A DNA stretch of 64,000 nucleotides from Verrucomicrobiales bacterium. Its GTDB lineage: Bacteria > Verrucomicrobiota > Verrucomicrobiia > Verrucomicrobiales > DEV007. Positions within the stretch are counted from its first letter, which is position 1; every line of letters starts with the position of its first letter. The translations under genes and the position numbers were made by a program. Below the pieces are notes generated by a model, which saw nothing but the letters and a program-made list of their open reading frames with translations, did no database searches and was not told the origin of the DNA. The stretch spans positions 49,193-113,192 of the forward strand of contig DUBC01000022.1 in NCBI GenBank assembly GCA_012960505.1, given 5' to 3'. Below are positions 8,181 to 16,425 of the stretch, piece by piece.

Positions 8181-10598
8181 TTGTCGACGATGGAGAATGA
8201 CTCTAAATCCAAGCATTTAATGAATGCGTGCCCAAACTGTGGCGTAATTATGGATGTTTCCTCTTGTGACCCCTATTCCAAAGTCATTTGTCCCGAATGT
8301 TCAGCTGCGATCCGAGTGAGGGCAGATTTTTTACACTTCAGAATTGAAAAGAAAATTGGAGAGGGAGGTCTGAGTCGTGTGTTTCGTGCAGTTGATCAGA
8401 CTTTGGATCGTTTCGTAGCACTTAAAATTTTAAATCCAGATTTCAGCAAGGACGCTGGGAGAGCAGTGGAATTTGAGAAGGAAGCGAAGATAACGGCTTC
8501 AATTAGTCATCCCAATGTAGTGAAGGTGTTTTCTGCTGGCCGTGACCAGGACCATTACTTTATGGCAATGGAGTTGGTTGGCGGTGGGTCACTAGATGAA
8601 ATGATTCACTTGGAAGGCAAGTTGAGCGAAAAGAAGGTGTTGGATGTAGGATCTGAATTGGTTCAAGGAATGAATGCCGCTCATGTAGCTGGTCTAATAC
8701 ACCGGGACATTAAGCCGGGGAATATATTATTTTCAGAAGATGGGATTTCTAAAATAGTTGATTTTGGATTGGCTCGGCCAGAAATTTCCAAAGGATCGGA
8801 GTCAGGAGAAATGTGGGCTACTCCGTATTACGTTCCTCCTGAAAAGCTCTATGGAGCAAAAGAAGATTTCCGGAGCGATGTCTATAGCCTTGGGGCTACT
8901 CTTTTTCATGCATTAGCTGGTGAGCCGCCATGCTCTTCTGACACACCCTCTATTGAGGAACTTAAATTATTAAAGCAGAGAAAAGTTAGCCTAGAGATGA
9001 GAGCTTCGCATGTTTCTGTTTCAACTTGTGAATTGGTTGATCGGATGATGGCAAAGGATCCACAGGATAGGTATGATTCGTATCAAGATCTTGCTAGTCA
9101 TTTTAGTAGAGCACGCAACAAATTAAGTCAGTCATCTATACTCCTTGTCAACTCAGGGTCATTGAGGATTGATCAGGCCGGTGGAAAAGAGAAATTAGTT
9201 ACTAGAAGAGTAGTGATGGCGATGGGGGCCTTTGTTATTCTTTTGGGGATGATGTTTTTTTGGAATGGATTTCAAAATGATCCTTCTAATGATATTGAGA
9301 TTAATAAAGGAATAGAGGGTGTTCAGATAGTTAAGGGTGGCAATCAATCAACTACCGAAAAGTTTCAAGGTGCCATTAAGATGATGGAGATGAGGGCCTT
9401 TGGATCCGCTGAGCGTGTGTTTGGTGAAATTGCTTCTTCAGGGGAAACTCTTCAACCCACATCTAATTGGGCTCTATTCAATCAGGGATTGAGTTTGCTT
9501 TTTCAGGGAGAATTAAAAAGAGCAGGAATTGTTTATGAACGGCTGAAGAATAAGAGTAATTATTCGGACAGAAATGAGGATAAAAAACTTTGTTTTTTTT
9601 ATGATAATGCCAGTAAATTACTATGTTTTGAGAAGCCTGTCAGGCTAGATAGTAGAGTTAGGTTTGGAGATAATAGCTTTGAATCTTTGGCTCTACTTGC
9701 GATAGGAGTTCACAATTGGGAACTTGGAGCCTTTGATGAAGCGGAAGGATACTTTCTTGGTTTTTCAAAGCAGAAAATCCCAAAAAAATATACTTGGATT
9801 AATGGATTCAAGGAGCTCATGGAGCCGTACCTGATTGATCTTGGTCTGTTACGTAAATTTCCAGTAGTTGATTTTCAGTCTAATTTTAAGGAGATGAATT
9901 CTGCTCTTCAGGTTTCTGAGGAAATTTTATTAATGACAGAGACCAATAGGGTCAAAGAGCATATGAGGGGTCGTGTTGAAATTCTGCGAGAAGTTTCTTT
10001 AAAACTTAAAGAGGAGGAACGGAAAGAAGATGAATCAAGATTGTCAAAATTGCGATTAGAAGAGCTTGAAAAAATGTTCAAGATGAAGGTTGATGTTAAG
10101 GAGTACTCTATTGATTACAGTTTCATGAAAGGTATCAAGGTGATTGGGATCAATAAATTCAGGCATCCTGAATTTATTGGGATCAAGGCAGATTATGTTG
10201 AGGCTTGGAAATCTGCTGAGTCATTCATTAAAAATGTGATCGATGGCATTAATCGGCACGGTTATTATGGGCCAGTTAAGATGAAGGATGGTTCAATTAG
10301 GAATCTGAACATCGTTTCTGCAGACCGGGACCAGTTCATTCATATGTTTGGTGCGGCTCAAGGGAAGGCAAGCGTCCAGATAGATCAAGTGACTGGACCT
10401 TCTTTGAGGGTTATTTCAAAAAGTTTTTTTAATAAAATAAAAGATAAAAATATTATTGAGGAAAGGTTAAAAGAGAGGGTCTTCTTTTCTTATCTGATCG
10501 GAGAATTGGCTGTTGCAGCAACTCTTAGTGCTGAGATAACTAACGATTCATTTCGTGAGCTTTGGTCCAGAATTCTTAAGGCTGAGAGGCGTTCTTGA
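8181..10598 (+). CDS. Transmembrane Ser/Thr protein kinase with N-terminal zinc ribbon
   Basis: An 805-residue Hanks-type kinase. Residues 17-40 hold two CPxC pairs (Cys17/20 and Cys37/40), a zinc-ribbon-like module. The kinase domain follows: glycine loop GEGGLSRVF (about 60-68), Lys82 in VALKIL, catalytic HRDIKPGN (174-181) and DFG (194-196), all intact, so it should be active. One membrane helix lies at about 344-362. The roughly 440-residue extracytoplasmic part is helical with a repeat-like first half and a coiled-coil stretch ('LKEEERKEDESRLSKLRLEELEKMF'), and is not recognised. It leads a plus-strand run with the ClpX-like gene, recR and lipA. Target and signal are unknown. Confidence 0.9.
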   Translation: MSTMENDSKSKHLMNACPNCGVIMDVSSCDPYSKVICPECSAAIRVRADFLHFRIEKKIGEGGLSRVFRAVDQTLDRFVALKILNPDFSKDAGRAVEFEKEAKITASISHPNVVKVFSAGRDQDHYFMAMELVGGGSLDEMIHLEGKLSEKKVLDVGSELVQGMNAAHVAGLIHRDIKPGNILFSEDGISKIVDFGLARPEISKGSESGEMWATPYYVPPEKLYGAKEDFRSDVYSLGATLFHALAGEPPCSSDTPSIEELKLLKQRKVSLEMRASHVSVSTCELVDRMMAKDPQDRYDSYQDLASHFSRARNKLSQSSILLVNSGSLRIDQAGGKEKLVTRRVVMAMGAFVILLGMMFFWNGFQNDPSNDIEINKGIEGVQIVKGGNQSTTEKFQGAIKMMEMRAFGSAERVFGEIASSGETLQPTSNWALFNQGLSLLFQGELKRAGIVYERLKNKSNYSDRNEDKKLCFFYDNASKLLCFEKPVRLDSRVRFGDNSFESLALLAIGVHNWELGAFDEAEGYFLGFSKQKIPKKYTWINGFKELMEPYLIDLGLLRKFPVVDFQSNFKEMNSALQVSEEILLMTETNRVKEHMRGRVEILREVSLKLKEEERKEDESRLSKLRLEELEKMFKMKVDVKEYSIDYSFMKGIKVIGINKFRHPEFIGIKADYVEAWKSAESFIKNVIDGINRHGYYGPVKMKDGSIRNLNIVSADRDQFIHMFGAAQGKASVQIDQVTGPSLRVISKSFFNKIKDKNIIEERLKERVFFSYLIGELAVAATLSAEITNDSFRELWSRILKAERRS

Positions 10599-10655
10599 AT
10601 TTTCAGGAGCAGACGGACTTGAGAGGTTAGCTGAATTGCACCATAATGATAAGCA

Positions 10656-12254
10656 ATGAGTGAAAAAGAAAACGAATCCCCAGTCCCCTCGCCTGAGGAA
10701 ATATCAAAAAAATTAACTGATTTCCTTCAGGAGAACTTCGGACAATCCGCCGGGTTTAATTCTTTTCCAGACATGAGTAGTCCGGAGAAAGAAGAAGAGC
10801 CGCCCGCTAAACCTGAAATTAAGGAGAGAGTAGATGTATTTGATTTTAATTATCTTCCAAAAGATATCTGCGCACACCTTGATCGTTTCGTGATACGACA
10901 GGAGGAGGCTAAAAAAGCTTTATCGATTGCAGTTTGTGACCATTATCATCATGCAAAATATCTACGTCGTCTGCAGGAGGACGAATCTCAGGACCTTTCA
11001 TCAGTGGAGTTCGCTAAGCAGAATGTCGTAATTGTTGGTCCTACTGGAGTAGGCAAGACTTATTTAGTGAAACATATTGCTGAGATGATAGGTGTTCCTT
11101 TTGTTAAAGCGGATGCTACAAAGTTTAGTGAAACGGGATATGTTGGAGGAGACGTTGATGATCTTGTTAGGGAACTGGTCCAGAAAGCTGGCGGTGACGT
11201 GGACTTGGCTGAGCATGGAATAATCTATATTGATGAAATTGACAAATTGGCGTCGAACGGAAATTCAATGGGCCGTGATGTGAGCGGAAGGGGAGTCCAG
11301 ACAGCATTGCTGAAATTGATGGAAGAGACTGAAGTTCAGTTGAGAAATCCTATGGATATCCAATCCCAAATGCAGGCTGTTTTTGATCTTAAAAATGGGC
11401 AGTCCGGACCTAAGGCTATTAATACCCGTGATATTCTCTTCATTGTGAGTGGTGCTTTCTCAGGCCTAGAAGAGTTGGTAAGGAAGAGGCTCAGTCAGGG
11501 CCAGATTGGTTTTGGAACGAGTAGCGAGGAAATTCTCATGGACAATGAATTGTTCGGTCATGTTGGCACTCAGGATTTTATTGATTTTGGATTTGAGGCG
11601 GAGTTCATCGGGAGGCTTCCTATTCGTGTCGTTTGTGAGCATTTGGATGCTAAGGATCTTCTTGAGATTATGAAGTCATCAGAGGGCAGTCTTCTTCGCC
11701 AATATGAGCAGGAATTTGCGGCTTACGGTATCCAAGCCAAGTTTGAGAAGGGGGCCATGGAAATTATTGCAGAGAGAGCAGCGCAAGAAAAAACCGGAGC
11801 CAGAGGGCTTATGACTGTTTGTGAGCGGATCCTTAGGAATTTTAAATTTGAGCTTCCGGGAACTTCTGTTAGCGAACTTAAGATTAATGCTGATTTAGTG
11901 AATAATAACTCGAAGGTTCTTGAGAAATATAAGAAGAAGGGACGAAAAGTTAGTGTGGGTAGAGTTAGCCAGGAACTGGAACTTTTCTCATCAGCATTTC
12001 TAAAGAATCATGGGGTCCGCATTGAATTTAGCGAGGATGCCGTTGAGGCAATTGGCGAACGAGCAGTCAAAGAAGGAACCCGTCCTTTGCAATTGTGTGA
12101 ATTTTTATTCAAGGATTATCAGTTCGGCCTCAAACTGATCCAGAAGAATACGGGGAAAGATGAATTTACTGTTAATTCAGAAGCGGTAACGGATCCGGAT
12201 TCATATCTGAGTTCCATGGTGGTGAGTTCATATCGTGATGCGAAAACAAAATGA
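10656..12254 (+). CDS. clpX: ClpX-like AAA+ unfoldase with duplicated C-terminal domain
   Basis: The AAA+ core is clearly ClpX: Walker A GPTGVGKT (128-135), pore loop GYVGGDVDD, Walker B IIYIDEIDK, the IGFG loop used to dock ClpP ('LSQGQIGFGTSSEE'), the 'EFIGRLP' arginine region and sensor-2 'TGARGL'. It therefore probably feeds substrates to ClpP. Two features are odd. The N-terminal C4 zinc-binding domain of ClpX is missing, replaced by about 60 polar residues. The small C-terminal domain occurs twice, at about residues 363-405 and 458-500, joined by a lysine-rich linker; the second copy lacks the TGAR arginine. Length is 532 against about 420 for normal ClpX. A second, canonical clpX may exist elsewhere. 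Confidence 0.85.
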   Translation: MSEKENESPVPSPEEISKKLTDFLQENFGQSAGFNSFPDMSSPEKEEEPPAKPEIKERVDVFDFNYLPKDICAHLDRFVIRQEEAKKALSIAVCDHYHHAKYLRRLQEDESQDLSSVEFAKQNVVIVGPTGVGKTYLVKHIAEMIGVPFVKADATKFSETGYVGGDVDDLVRELVQKAGGDVDLAEHGIIYIDEIDKLASNGNSMGRDVSGRGVQTALLKLMEETEVQLRNPMDIQSQMQAVFDLKNGQSGPKAINTRDILFIVSGAFSGLEELVRKRLSQGQIGFGTSSEEILMDNELFGHVGTQDFIDFGFEAEFIGRLPIRVVCEHLDAKDLLEIMKSSEGSLLRQYEQEFAAYGIQAKFEKGAMEIIAERAAQEKTGARGLMTVCERILRNFKFELPGTSVSELKINADLVNNNSKVLEKYKKKGRKVSVGRVSQELELFSSAFLKNHGVRIEFSEDAVEAIGERAVKEGTRPLQLCEFLFKDYQFGLKLIQKNTGKDEFTVNSEAVTDPDSYLSSMVVSSYRDAKTK

Positions 12255-12338
12255 GTGATTGTCTTTTTTGCCACTATCATGGAAGGAGAAATCACGTGAT
12301 ATATATTATATATTATACATTCTGTAAATAATACGATT

Positions 12339-12953
12339 ATGGCTCGTTTGAATTTTCCGGAAGAGATTAAAAGTCTCATAGACACATTAAAAAAACTTCC
12401 GGGGATTGGGCCCAGGGGAGCCGAGAGGATTGCTGTTTGGTTGATCAATCAGGATAGAGAATTTGCATCCCTTCTATCGAAGGTAGTCGAGGATTCAGTT
12501 CAGTTGATAGGGGCATGTGAAATTTGTGGTTTTTTTAAAAGCCATGAAAAGGGTTGTTTTTCGTGTGATGATTCTGAACGAGACGGTTCAGTTATTTGTG
12601 TGGTTGAACAGCCCACCGATGTTATTGCCCTTGAAAAGACTGGTGCCTTTAAAGGGACTTACCATTGCTTAGGGGGGAAAATTGCACCCCTCGATAATAT
12701 AGGCCCAGAAGATCTGAGGGTGAGCTCTTTGATTTCGAGGATAGAAGATTCTGATTTTGGTGAAGTTATTTTGGGGGTGGGCTCAGATGTTGAGGGTGAG
12801 GCGACGGCAAATTATCTTGCTGATTTAATTGTCGGAAAAGGCTTAAAGGTAGATATAACCAGACTAGCTCAGGGCCTCCCTGCGGGTGGAGGGCTTGAGA
12901 ATGCGGATGAGTTGACCCTGTACAGGGCTCTGGATGGGCGAAGAAAAGTTTAG
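12339..12953 (+). CDS. recR: Recombination protein RecR
   Basis: 204 residues, the usual RecR length. The N-terminal helix-hairpin-helix reads 'LKKLPGIGPRGAERIA'; the C4 zinc finger is made by 'CEICGFF' and 'CFSC'; the Toprim domain has 'VVEQPTDVIALEKTGAFKG' and 'LGGKIAPLDNIGP'; the tail has 'TRLAQGLPAGGGLENADELTL'. RecR forms a ring clamp with RecF/RecO to load RecA on gapped DNA. It is preceded by an AT-rich 84-nt spacer and followed closely by lipA. dnaX and YbaB, its frequent neighbours, are not here. Confidence 0.95.
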   Translation: MARLNFPEEIKSLIDTLKKLPGIGPRGAERIAVWLINQDREFASLLSKVVEDSVQLIGACEICGFFKSHEKGCFSCDDSERDGSVICVVEQPTDVIALEKTGAFKGTYHCLGGKIAPLDNIGPEDLRVSSLISRIEDSDFGEVILGVGSDVEGEATANYLADLIVGKGLKVDITRLAQGLPAGGGLENADELTLYRALDGRRKV

Positions 12954-13002
12954 AAACAGTAGTTTGCTAAAGTTCTTCAATTCTATAGGTTTGAAATAAG
13001 AA

Positions 13003-13902
13003 ATGTCTTGTAAGATCAATCCAACCTTGCATAGGGAGAATAAACCTGAATGGATAAAGGTGCGCTTGCCGAGTGATCCAGTTTTCTGGTCCACTAAGGG
13101 ACTCATTGATGATTTACGTCTGACTACGGTTTGTGAGGAGGCTCAGTGCCCTAACCGTTGGGAATGCTGGAGTGGGGGAACTGCAACATTCATGATTGCT
13201 GGTGACCGTTGCACTAGAGCCTGTGGATTCTGTGCCGTCAAGACCGCTAAACCTCTTTCGCTTGAATCTGATGAACCGAGCCGGGTTGCACAAGCAACGA
13301 AGCGGTTAGGATTGAATCATGTTGTTATTACCGCAGTGGCACGTGATGATTTGGCTGATGGGGGAGCTGAGCATTTTTCCAGAACGGTAACTTCGACTAA
13401 GGAGTCTAATCCGGGGGTAGTTATTGAAATTTTGGTTCCAGATTTTAATGGTAAAAATGAGGCATTGCGAGTTTGCATGGAATCCGAGCCTCATATCTTT
13501 AATCACAATCTAGAAACTGTGGAGCGGCTTACGAAACTGGTCAGGTCCAGGGCTCAATACAAGAGGTCGCTTGAAGTGCTTAAAAGGGCCAAGGAATTTG
13601 CAAATGAGCTAGGTTATAAGGTGGCTACTAAGAGTGGTATTATGCTTGGTCTTGGTGAGACTGAGGATGAGGTCATGGAGTCAATGGATCATTTGCTGGA
13701 ACATAATGTCACAGTTCTCACACTTGGTCAGTACTTAAGACCTTCGGAAAAGCATCTTCCTGTCGTTGAGTATATTCATCCGGATCAATTTCATCGGCTC
13801 AAGGAAGTGGCCGAGGAAAAAGGTTTTAAACATGTTGCGTCCGGACCCTTAGTCCGCAGTTCCTATCATGCTGCTGATTTTAAGCCTGAATTGGACCCTT
13901 GA
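13003..13902 (+). CDS. lipA: Lipoyl synthase
   Basis: 299 residues with both iron-sulfur cluster motifs of LipA: the auxiliary cluster cysteines Cys44, Cys49, Cys55 in 'CEEAQCPNRWEC', and the radical SAM CX3CX2C at Cys70, Cys74, Cys77 ('CTRACGFC'). The C-terminal 'GPLVRSSY' motif supplies the serine ligand of the auxiliary cluster. It inserts two sulfurs into octanoyl groups on pyruvate dehydrogenase and related complexes. lipB is not in the window. The gene is the last of the plus-strand run that starts with the kinase gene. Confidence 0.96.
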   Translation: MSCKINPTLHRENKPEWIKVRLPSDPVFWSTKGLIDDLRLTTVCEEAQCPNRWECWSGGTATFMIAGDRCTRACGFCAVKTAKPLSLESDEPSRVAQATKRLGLNHVVITAVARDDLADGGAEHFSRTVTSTKESNPGVVIEILVPDFNGKNEALRVCMESEPHIFNHNLETVERLTKLVRSRAQYKRSLEVLKRAKEFANELGYKVATKSGIMLGLGETEDEVMESMDHLLEHNVTVLTLGQYLRPSEKHLPVVEYIHPDQFHRLKEVAEEKGFKHVASGPLVRSSYHAADFKPELDP

Positions 13903-13927
13903 GAGATCTTCGTCTTGAGCTTAAAGG

Positions 13928-14398
13928 TTAATATTGGAAGCCGTTTCTTCTGATTCTCACCATGGGCGACCTGTCCGGATCATTAAGAATTCCGTCCATG
14001 ACTTCTGCCGCGTAAATTGTGTGATCTCCAGATTCGATTTTGCCAGTTACCTTGCAGGCAAGAAATGCTAACGCTTCGGTGAGTTGGGGAATATTATACT
14101 CATTATCTTCTAACTCGAGAGAATCAAAAGGAGATCTATTTTCCTGCTGATTGAAGGGTTTCATTAAGCGGCCATCTTCTTCGCCAAGTACATTAATTCC
14201 AATGAGGCCCGATTCTTGGATGGCTTCGTTCAGGCGACGGTCCACGCTGATGGCTGCTGTAATTATTGGTGGCTCAAATCCTGCCTGCTCTACAAAACTT
14301 GCCAGCATTCCTACCTCCTCTCCATCGAGTATGCTAGTGGCGATATATACGCCGCTTGGAAGTTTTCCAAGGGCAGGTCCGATTCTTTCTTCGTTCAT
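13928..14398 (-). CDS. Flavin reductase-like (FMN-binding split barrel) protein
   Basis: The 156-residue protein has the flavin reductase-like pattern: 'GKLPSGVYIAT', 'GMLASFVEQAGFEPPII' and the closing 'MVRIRRNGFQY'. Such proteins bind FMN and either reduce flavin for a partner monooxygenase or act as small oxidoreductases; the partner is not evident. It lies 42 nt after the ThiF/MoeB-rhodanese gene on the same strand, so they probably share a transcript. A redox or sulfur-trafficking link between the two is possible but only inferred from position. Confidence 0.8.
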   Translation of the reverse strand: MNEERIGPALGKLPSGVYIATSILDGEEVGMLASFVEQAGFEPPIITAAISVDRRLNEAIQESGLIGINVLGEEDGRLMKPFNQQENRSPFDSLELEDNEYNIPQLTEALAFLACKVTGKIESGDHTIYAAEVMDGILNDPDRSPMVRIRRNGFQY

Positions 14399-14440
14399 GT
14401 TAATTACACTTTTTGTTATAATTGATCCGATTCCAATGAT

Positions 14441-15577
14441 CTAGGTATTAGGCTGGGTCGTGTCGATTTCATTTCTCCATGCATCAATGCCGCCAGATAC
14501 ATTAATTGCATTATTTAAACCTTTAGAATGAAGTATTGATACAGCTTTGGAGCTTCTTATGCCTGATTTGCAAATTACGTATAGAGGTTCAGATGGGGAG
14601 AGTTCAGATGTTCTTTCATCAAGTTCGTCAAGCGGGATCCACTTTGATGGGCTGATCCTGTATTCATTGACTTCATCATCTGTCCTAACATCGAGAAGAC
14701 TATAAGCTTTTGATTCGTTAATTATTTTCTCTAATTCCTTTATTTGAATCTGAGGCAACGGGTTTTCATTGTTACAATAATTCTTAATTTCCACCGGTTC
14801 ATTGATGGTGGGGTTTTCTCCGCATAGAGGGCATTCGGGATCTTGCCTGATGTTGAAGGATTTAAATCGTGATGATAATGCATCGTAATGCAATAATTTA
14901 CCGATCATGGGTTCACCGACTCCAGTCAGAAGCTTAATCGCCTCGGTCGCTTGGAAAGTTCCTATTATACCGGGAAGCACGCCCAGAACACCACCTTCAA
15001 TTCAGTCAGGCACTGCGCCCGGTTCTGGAGGATCGGGGAATAGGCAACGGTAGCACGGACCGTCAAGGTGCGGAGCGAAAACAGAGACTTGCCCTTCGAA
15101 GCGGAAAACGGATCCGTAAACGTTAGGAATTTCAAGAATCTTGGCGACATCATTGATAAGATAACGGGCAGGAAAATTATCAGTACCATCAATGATGAGG
15201 TCATAATTCTCTGCAATTGTGATTGAGTTGTCAGGTTTGAATGCCTCACCAAATGTGTCAATCTGAACGTTTGGATTGATATTGTGAATTGTGTCTTTCG
15301 CGGACTCTATTTTTTTTCTACCAATATCATTCGTCCCATGCAGTAGCTGCCTTTGTATATTTGATGCGTCGACTTCATCCATGTCCATGAGCCCTATGCG
15401 CCCTACCCCTGCCGCAGCAAGATACATAGTTGATGGGGAGCCTAAGCCTCCGGCACCAATACAGAGGACGCTAGATTCTTTGAGGCGAGTTTGTCCTTCC
15501 ATTCCAAATGAAGGTAAGGAGATATGCCGGGCATAACGGCGAAGCTCTTCGTCGGTTAAAGTTGTTTGTTCAGGCAT
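14441..15577 (-). CDS. moeZ: ThiF/MoeB-rhodanese sulfur-carrier activating protein, probable selenoprotein (Sec192, UGA)
   Basis: Two abutting open frames form one 378-residue protein in a single frame, split only by a TGA at 15002-15004. The adenylation domain has GAGGLG (41-46), 'MDMDEVDASNIQRQ', 'DGTDNFPARYLINDV' and zinc cysteines 'CYRC' (175/178) and 'CPLC' (249/252). The C-terminal rhodanese domain has active Cys336 in 'VICKSGIRSS'. In MOCS3/Uba4/MoeZ proteins the motif is 'SCAEGGVLG' or 'NCADGGVLG'; here it reads PD-TGA-IEGGVLG, so TGA replaces exactly that catalytic cysteine (Cys239 in MOCS3). This fits selenocysteine rather than decay, since all other motifs are intact. Such proteins adenylate and thiolate sulfur carriers (MoaD, ThiS, Urm1 type). 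A nonsense mutation remains the alternative. Confidence 0.82.
14970..15004 (-). promoter_or_regulatory. Candidate bacterial SECIS element after UGA
   Basis: Read on the minus strand, the UGA is followed after 15 nt by a stem CUGGG (14986-14982) pairing with CCCGG (14974-14970; one U-G pair), closing a 7-nt loop CGUGCUU. The loop begins 21 nt after the UGA and has G as its second base. This fits the usual bacterial SECIS geometry (apical loop roughly 16-37 nt after UGA, a G in the first two loop positions). Extra weak pairs continue below one mismatch. Stability was not computed. Confidence 0.6.
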
Positions 15578-15760
15578 TGGCTAGAGATAAAAAATACAGC
15601 TGAAATTCTCAATGTAATATTTTTACACGATTTTCATTTAAAAATTAAACAAAAATGAATTTTTCCGTCGTTATTTATATAAAAGCATTGAAAGAAGTCT
15701 TTGGGTAATTCCGTATTATTCTTTCTTGAACTATTAAACTAAATATCGGGGGGAAGTCCG

Positions 15761-15931
15761 ATGAAAAGTAAATATATAAAAAAATCTCACAAAGCGGAAA
15801 TTCTGAACGATTTCTTTCGGAATGCGCTCACAATTGCAATTCTTAAGCAATCATTGATTTCCGGTGTTTCTACACTCAAATCAGGCCCTTCCGGGACAAA
15901 AAATTCAGTGCCGACGTATTTGCAGGGCTAG
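15761..15931 (+). CDS. Possible 56-residue basic protein
   Basis: An ATG follows GGGGGAAG at a good ribosome-binding distance (4 nt gap) and opens 56 codons. The product is lysine-rich at the N-terminus (MKSKYIKKSHKAEILNDFF) and has no recognised domain. It lies 47 nt ahead of the AP2-like gene in the same direction and could be its leader gene. The 183 nt before it, between the ThiF start and this ORF, are AT-rich and hold no other feature I can name. Evidence is only the ORF and its ribosome site. Confidence 0.35.
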   Translation: MKSKYIKKSHKAEILNDFFRNALTIAILKQSLISGVSTLKSGPSGTKNSVPTYLQG

Positions 15932-15977
15932 TTTTAAGAGGGAGTTAGAAAAGACTAGTTTGACCGTCGTGTCAGGG

Positions 15978-16421
15978 ATGGTAAAATTCATTTTTACCTT
16001 TGATATGGATAGTTATGCTATTTCGCGCATCGATTTGCCAGTGATGCGGAGTCATGGATGGCAGGTCAGACTGAGGCGACAAGGTAGACAGTTCTCGAAA
16101 TTTTTTTCTGATGGTAAATATGATGGAACTGAAAGTGCATTGAGGATTGCAAGAGCATACAGGGATGAATTATTGGCGAAACTTCCTGAGCCGGAGCGCG
16201 CTGGGGCCGAAGGCAAGTTAACTCGACGTAACGTTTCGGGGGTAGTTGGAGTCTCTCGAATAGTTATAAAGTCAAGGACCAGCCGTTATGAATTCTGGCA
16301 AGCCACATGGTCTTCTGGTCCTGGTGTTCGGAGGAGAATGAAATTTTCTGTTAGACGTTATGGTGAGGGGCGTGCCTTTGAGCTTGCCTGCGTTGCTCGT
16401 AAGAGAGGTGAAAGGAAGTAA
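15978..16421 (+). CDS. AP2-like DNA-binding protein
   Basis: The C-terminal half matches the AP2 fold pattern as in bacterial and apicomplexan members: 'SGVVGVSR', then 'FWQATWSSG', then 'KFSVRRYGEGRAFELA'. The N-terminal half ('GWQVRLRRQGRQFSKFFSD', then 'ALRIARAYRDEL') looks like a second, diverged copy. There is no HNH nuclease or integrase domain, unlike many bacterial AP2 proteins. The product is very basic, in keeping with DNA binding. The ATG at 15978 is chosen over earlier codons (frame open from before 15864); no strong ribosome site is seen. It ends 4 nt before the S4-protein start. A role as regulator is inference. Confidence 0.55.
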   Translation: MVKFIFTFDMDSYAISRIDLPVMRSHGWQVRLRRQGRQFSKFFSDGKYDGTESALRIARAYRDELLAKLPEPERAGAEGKLTRRNVSGVVGVSRIVIKSRTSRYEFWQATWSSGPGVRRRMKFSVRRYGEGRAFELACVARKRGERK

Positions 16422-16425
16422 TTAA

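Noticed and set aside
12255..12338. AT-rich spacer before recR as an origin or attachment site
   Set aside because: It is a short TATA-rich run without repeats or DnaA-box clusters; probably an ordinary promoter region.
14981..15004. ThiF/MoeB gene as a pseudogene or frameshift
   Set aside because: There is no frame change and only one stop, exactly at the catalytic cysteine, with a SECIS-like hairpin after it. Selenocysteine explains this better; a nonsense mutation is kept as the alternative.
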